DNA from: a bacterium
GTDB lineage: Bacteria > Bdellovibrionota > Bdellovibrionia > Bdellovibrionales > UBA1609
Direction: 5' to 3'
Assembly (NCBI GenBank): GCA_021784635.1
Contig: JAJYHS010000274.1
Location: 1-7,107 of the forward strand
DNA length: 7,107 nt
The notes beneath the pieces are model-generated. The model was given only the letters and a program-made list of their open reading frames with translations. It ran no database searches and had not been told where the DNA came from. Shown piece after piece: positions 4,989-7,107 of the stretch. Made by a program: the position numbers and the translations under genes. Within the stretch, counting starts at the first letter, position 1. Each line of letters starts with the position of its first letter.

Positions 4989-6193
4989 AGCTGCCGCTTC
5001 TGAGAAAATATTTGATTATCAGTCTCGGGTTTACCGCTCTATTTTTGGTTTTAAGCTTTTTTATTATTCAACTTTTTTTTCAACTGCACCGAAGGAATTT
5101 TGTTCATCACCCACCGCAATTTAATGCCTGGGTTTTTGATGCAAACGGACGGGTATCCGGCAGCTCAACAAATCGTCCTCTCCCCTTCAAGCTCAGTAAG
5201 GTCACTCTCCCAAATGGGACTGAATCCACCGCCTTTTGGCGCCACAAGCCGCCCATTATTATTGAAAAACTGACCGACAAAAACACGATGTATATAGCGC
5301 TCTCACCTCGCTGGCCGCATGTTTTATCAAAACATTCCCGATCGTTAGAAAAGCGCTCACATCCGCCATATCATCGTCCCATATTACTTTTTGCATTCGC
5401 TATTGTTTCGGCATTTTTGTTGGGGTCGGCATTGTCGGCAATTGTTTTACTTAAAAAGCTTTTCGACGAATTGAAATCGAAAGAAAAATCGCGCACTCGC
5501 TTATTACAAGAACTTGCGCACGATTTACGAACGCCGATCGCCTCAATGCAGAACAATTTATCTTTATTGTCCGATGAGCAGGGCCGTCTTGCCGAAGACT
5601 CAAAACGCGAGCTTGTTGTGACGTCGCAAAAAGAAGCGAATTATATTGAAACTTTGGTCAATGACTTATTGTTGATGAGTCAACTCGCGGGGGCGGATAC
5701 CGATATCAGCAAAACGTCCGTTGACGTAACGGAAATTATAGAAGACGAACTCGAAGTTTTCGATACACAACAGTTAAAAACGAAGACAATGCTTCAAGTT
5801 CGCAATAACGCTCCGGCCACGCCGGCAATCGTCAATGGTAACGCACTATTGTTGAAGCGGGTTTTTCGAAACCTGCTTCAAAATGCATTCAGTTTTGCCC
5901 GGAACGAAATCACAATCGACTACAAACTCGGCGATCACGTCGAAGTATTTGTGAACGATGACGGGCCAGGGTTTTCCGCACAAGCACTTAAAGACTACGG
6001 CGAACGACGCACAACTCGATTTATTGATGCGAAAGCGGGCGGTCGAATTTCAGTAGGGCTTGGGTCGGTTGTCGTAAAAACAATTGCGCAGCTTCACGAT
6101 GGCAAAGTGATCCCTTCGAATCGTTTAGGTAAAAACGGAGAAGTCATCGGCGCGAGCGTTAGAGCAATCTTTAAGCGCGCAAACCAAAGTTAA
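4985..6193 (+). CDS. Membrane sensor histidine kinase without HAMP domain
   Basis: A 402-residue sensor kinase, partner of the preceding regulator by ATGA overlap; translation is probably coupled because no ribosome site is visible. Membrane helices at about 9-33 and 132-156 enclose an extracytoplasmic loop of about 98 residues. That loop matches no sensor fold I know and is basic and His-rich (His35, 41, 42, 87, 112, 117, 126, 130). Only about 20 residues, probably a continuous helix, separate the second membrane helix from the HisKA domain, so a HAMP linker is absent. The H-box is LAHDLRTPI (177-185) with phospho-acceptor His179. The ATPase domain has the N-box NLLQNAF (296-302), G1 box DDGPGF (325-330) and an unusual G2 region GRISVGLGSVVVK (353-365). 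All catalytic boxes are intact, so it should autophosphorylate. The stop is 15 bases from the stop of the convergent cyclase gene. Confidence 0.93.
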   Translation: MKLPLLRKYLIISLGFTALFLVLSFFIIQLFFQLHRRNFVHHPPQFNAWVFDANGRVSGSSTNRPLPFKLSKVTLPNGTESTAFWRHKPPIIIEKLTDKNTMYIALSPRWPHVLSKHSRSLEKRSHPPYHRPILLFAFAIVSAFLLGSALSAIVLLKKLFDELKSKEKSRTRLLQELAHDLRTPIASMQNNLSLLSDEQGRLAEDSKRELVVTSQKEANYIETLVNDLLLMSQLAGADTDISKTSVDVTEIIEDELEVFDTQQLKTKTMLQVRNNAPATPAIVNGNALLLKRVFRNLLQNAFSFARNEITIDYKLGDHVEVFVNDDGPGFSAQALKDYGERRTTRFIDAKAGGRISVGLGSVVVKTIAQLHDGKVIPSNRLGKNGEVIGASVRAIFKRANQS

Positions 6194-6208
6194 AACGTTG
6201 CGCGTCTC

Positions 6209-7107
6209 TCACTCGCCTTCGATGCGATTGCGTCCCGCCTCTTTCGCTTTATAGAGCGCGCGATCGGCGGATCGTACTAGATCGCGGGCTTCTCGGGGGT
6301 CGCTTGTCCCGCCAACTGAATAGCCAAGGCTAGCGGTTAGAGTGGCGAACTGCCCGTCGAATTCAAATTTCTCGGATTCGATTTTGGCGCGCATTCGTTC
6401 GGTGAACGTATGCACTCCTTCAGGTGTGGTCTCGGTCAATATCACCAGAAACTCGTCGCCGCCGTAACGAGCGGCAAAATCAATATCGCGAATCGATCTT
6501 TTAACCAAGTGCCCGACCAATTTTATTACCTGGCTGCCGAATAAATGATCGTGTTTATCATTAATTAGTTTAAAATGATCCAAATCAACCATGACGCAAC
6601 CGACGTAACGACCGAACCGTCGCGCACGTTTAATTTCCACGTCGATCTTGTCGTACATCGAGCGCATATTGTAGAGCCCTGTCAAATCATCAAGTTCCAC
6701 CAGTTCGAGAAGCCGCTGATTAGCCGCAAGCAAGTGCTGATGAACTTCATTGACTCGCATCGCGACTTCGACACGCGCTAACAGTTCATCCATGCGAAAA
6801 GGCTTTTTAATGAAATCATCCGCTCCGGCGCGCAAAACATCGGCGATAAGTTTAGGATCGGTCTTGCCCGAAATAAAAAGCACGGTCACATAGTTCTGTT
6901 GCTTACGCAATTCGTGAAGCATCTCAAGCCCGGTCTTACCTGGCATTTCATGATCCGTTAAAACCAAATGAGGTTGAAACGACGCTATTTTTTCGAACGC
7001 GCCCGAAGCCGTTGTCGCTTGCTCAGTCACATACCGCTCTTGAGCCAGCGCCTCTTTGATCACCAATAAAACAGACGGATCGTCTTCGACAACGAGAATA
7101 CGTTTTT
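6209..7107 (-). CDS. REC-GGDEF response regulator, diguanylate cyclase (PleD-like), 5' end missing
   Basis: This gene makes cyclic-di-GMP from two GTP under control of a phosphorylatable receiver. The reading frame is open to the window edge, so the start lies beyond 7107; counting from the first complete codon (7105-7103), 298 residues are visible. They begin KRILVVEDD, the first strand and acidic pocket of a receiver, so only a few residues are missing. An in-frame TTG at 7066 would cut off this strand and is not the start. Phospho-acceptor Asp51 is in LTDHEMPG and Lys101 in KKPF. A helical linker (about 112-138) leads to DDLTGLYN, then DLDHFKLIND, the I-site RDID (206-209) and GGDEF (215-219; bases 6449-6463), so catalysis and product inhibition should both work. 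The H-L-F-G-S variant after the metal-binding segment recalls deltaproteobacterial cyclases. Its kinase is not identified; the convergent kinase already has its own regulator, though cross-talk is possible. Confidence 0.95.
   Translation of the reverse strand, partial: KRILVVEDDPSVLLVIKEALAQERYVTEQATTASGAFEKIASFQPHLVLTDHEMPGKTGLEMLHELRKQQNYVTVLFISGKTDPKLIADVLRAGADDFIKKPFRMDELLARVEVAMRVNEVHQHLLAANQRLLELVELDDLTGLYNMRSMYDKIDVEIKRARRFGRYVGCVMVDLDHFKLINDKHDHLFGSQVIKLVGHLVKRSIRDIDFAARYGGDEFLVILTETTPEGVHTFTERMRAKIESEKFEFDGQFATLTASLGYSVGGTSDPREARDLVRSADRALYKAKEAGRNRIEGE

Noticed and set aside
7064..7066. TTG at 7066 as the start of the REC-GGDEF gene
   Set aside because: The frame stays open upstream and encodes KRILVVEDD, the essential first strand and acidic pocket of the receiver, so the true start is beyond the window.

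Overview
The window looks like chromosomal DNA of a Gram-negative predator-type or delta-like proteobacterium, most likely a member of the Bdellovibrionota. This is inferred from three things: a secreted protein with a 'F-N-N-C-G-x-x-F-x-A' lipoprotein-like N-terminus of the kind common in Bdellovibrio relatives, a REC-GGDEF protein whose cyclase domain has the 'N/D-H-L-x-G-S' variant typical of deltaproteobacterial enzymes, and the moderate base composition. No rRNA, tRNA, CRISPR array or mobile element is visible. Genes are packed tightly, with two ATGA overlaps, one convergent overlap and no gene-free stretch longer than about 230 bases.

Left part (1-1973). A plus-strand gene for an unrecognised 171-residue protein ends in an excellent leucine zipper (30-545). 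It faces a minus-strand PIG-L/LmbE-type zinc deacetylase (565-1269, TTG start). Divergent from the deacetylase is a compact NagB-type glucosamine-6-phosphate deaminase homologue (1335-1973). The last two families occur as one fused polypeptide in Bacteroidetes, so the divergent pair probably acts on the same amino-sugar substrate: deacetylation, then deamination/isomerisation.

Middle (1954-4088, minus strand). A three-gene operon encodes exported proteins, read in the order small secreted protein (3750-4088), DUF2844 protein (3265-3753) and DUF3443 protein (1954-3240). The DUF2844/DUF3443 pair is known to me from beta-proteobacteria, where it has no assigned function. The main discovery here is that the DUF3443 protein is circularly permuted. 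The segment that normally opens the domain, carrying the first aspartic-protease-like D-T-G motif, sits at the very C-terminus. The segment that normally follows it sits directly behind the N-terminal export signal. The new 3' end of the gene overlaps the end of the nagB-like gene.

Right part (4089-7107). A 228-base divergent regulatory region separates the secreted operon from a two-component system: an OmpR/PhoB-type response regulator (4317-4988) overlapping by ATGA a membrane histidine kinase (4985-6193) that lacks a HAMP domain and has a histidine-rich sensor loop. The divergent layout makes the secreted operon a candidate target of this system. Convergent with the kinase, and running off the right edge, is a PleD-like response regulator-diguanylate cyclase with an intact GGDEF site and I-site (6209-7107, 5' end missing), linking the locus to cyclic-di-GMP signalling.
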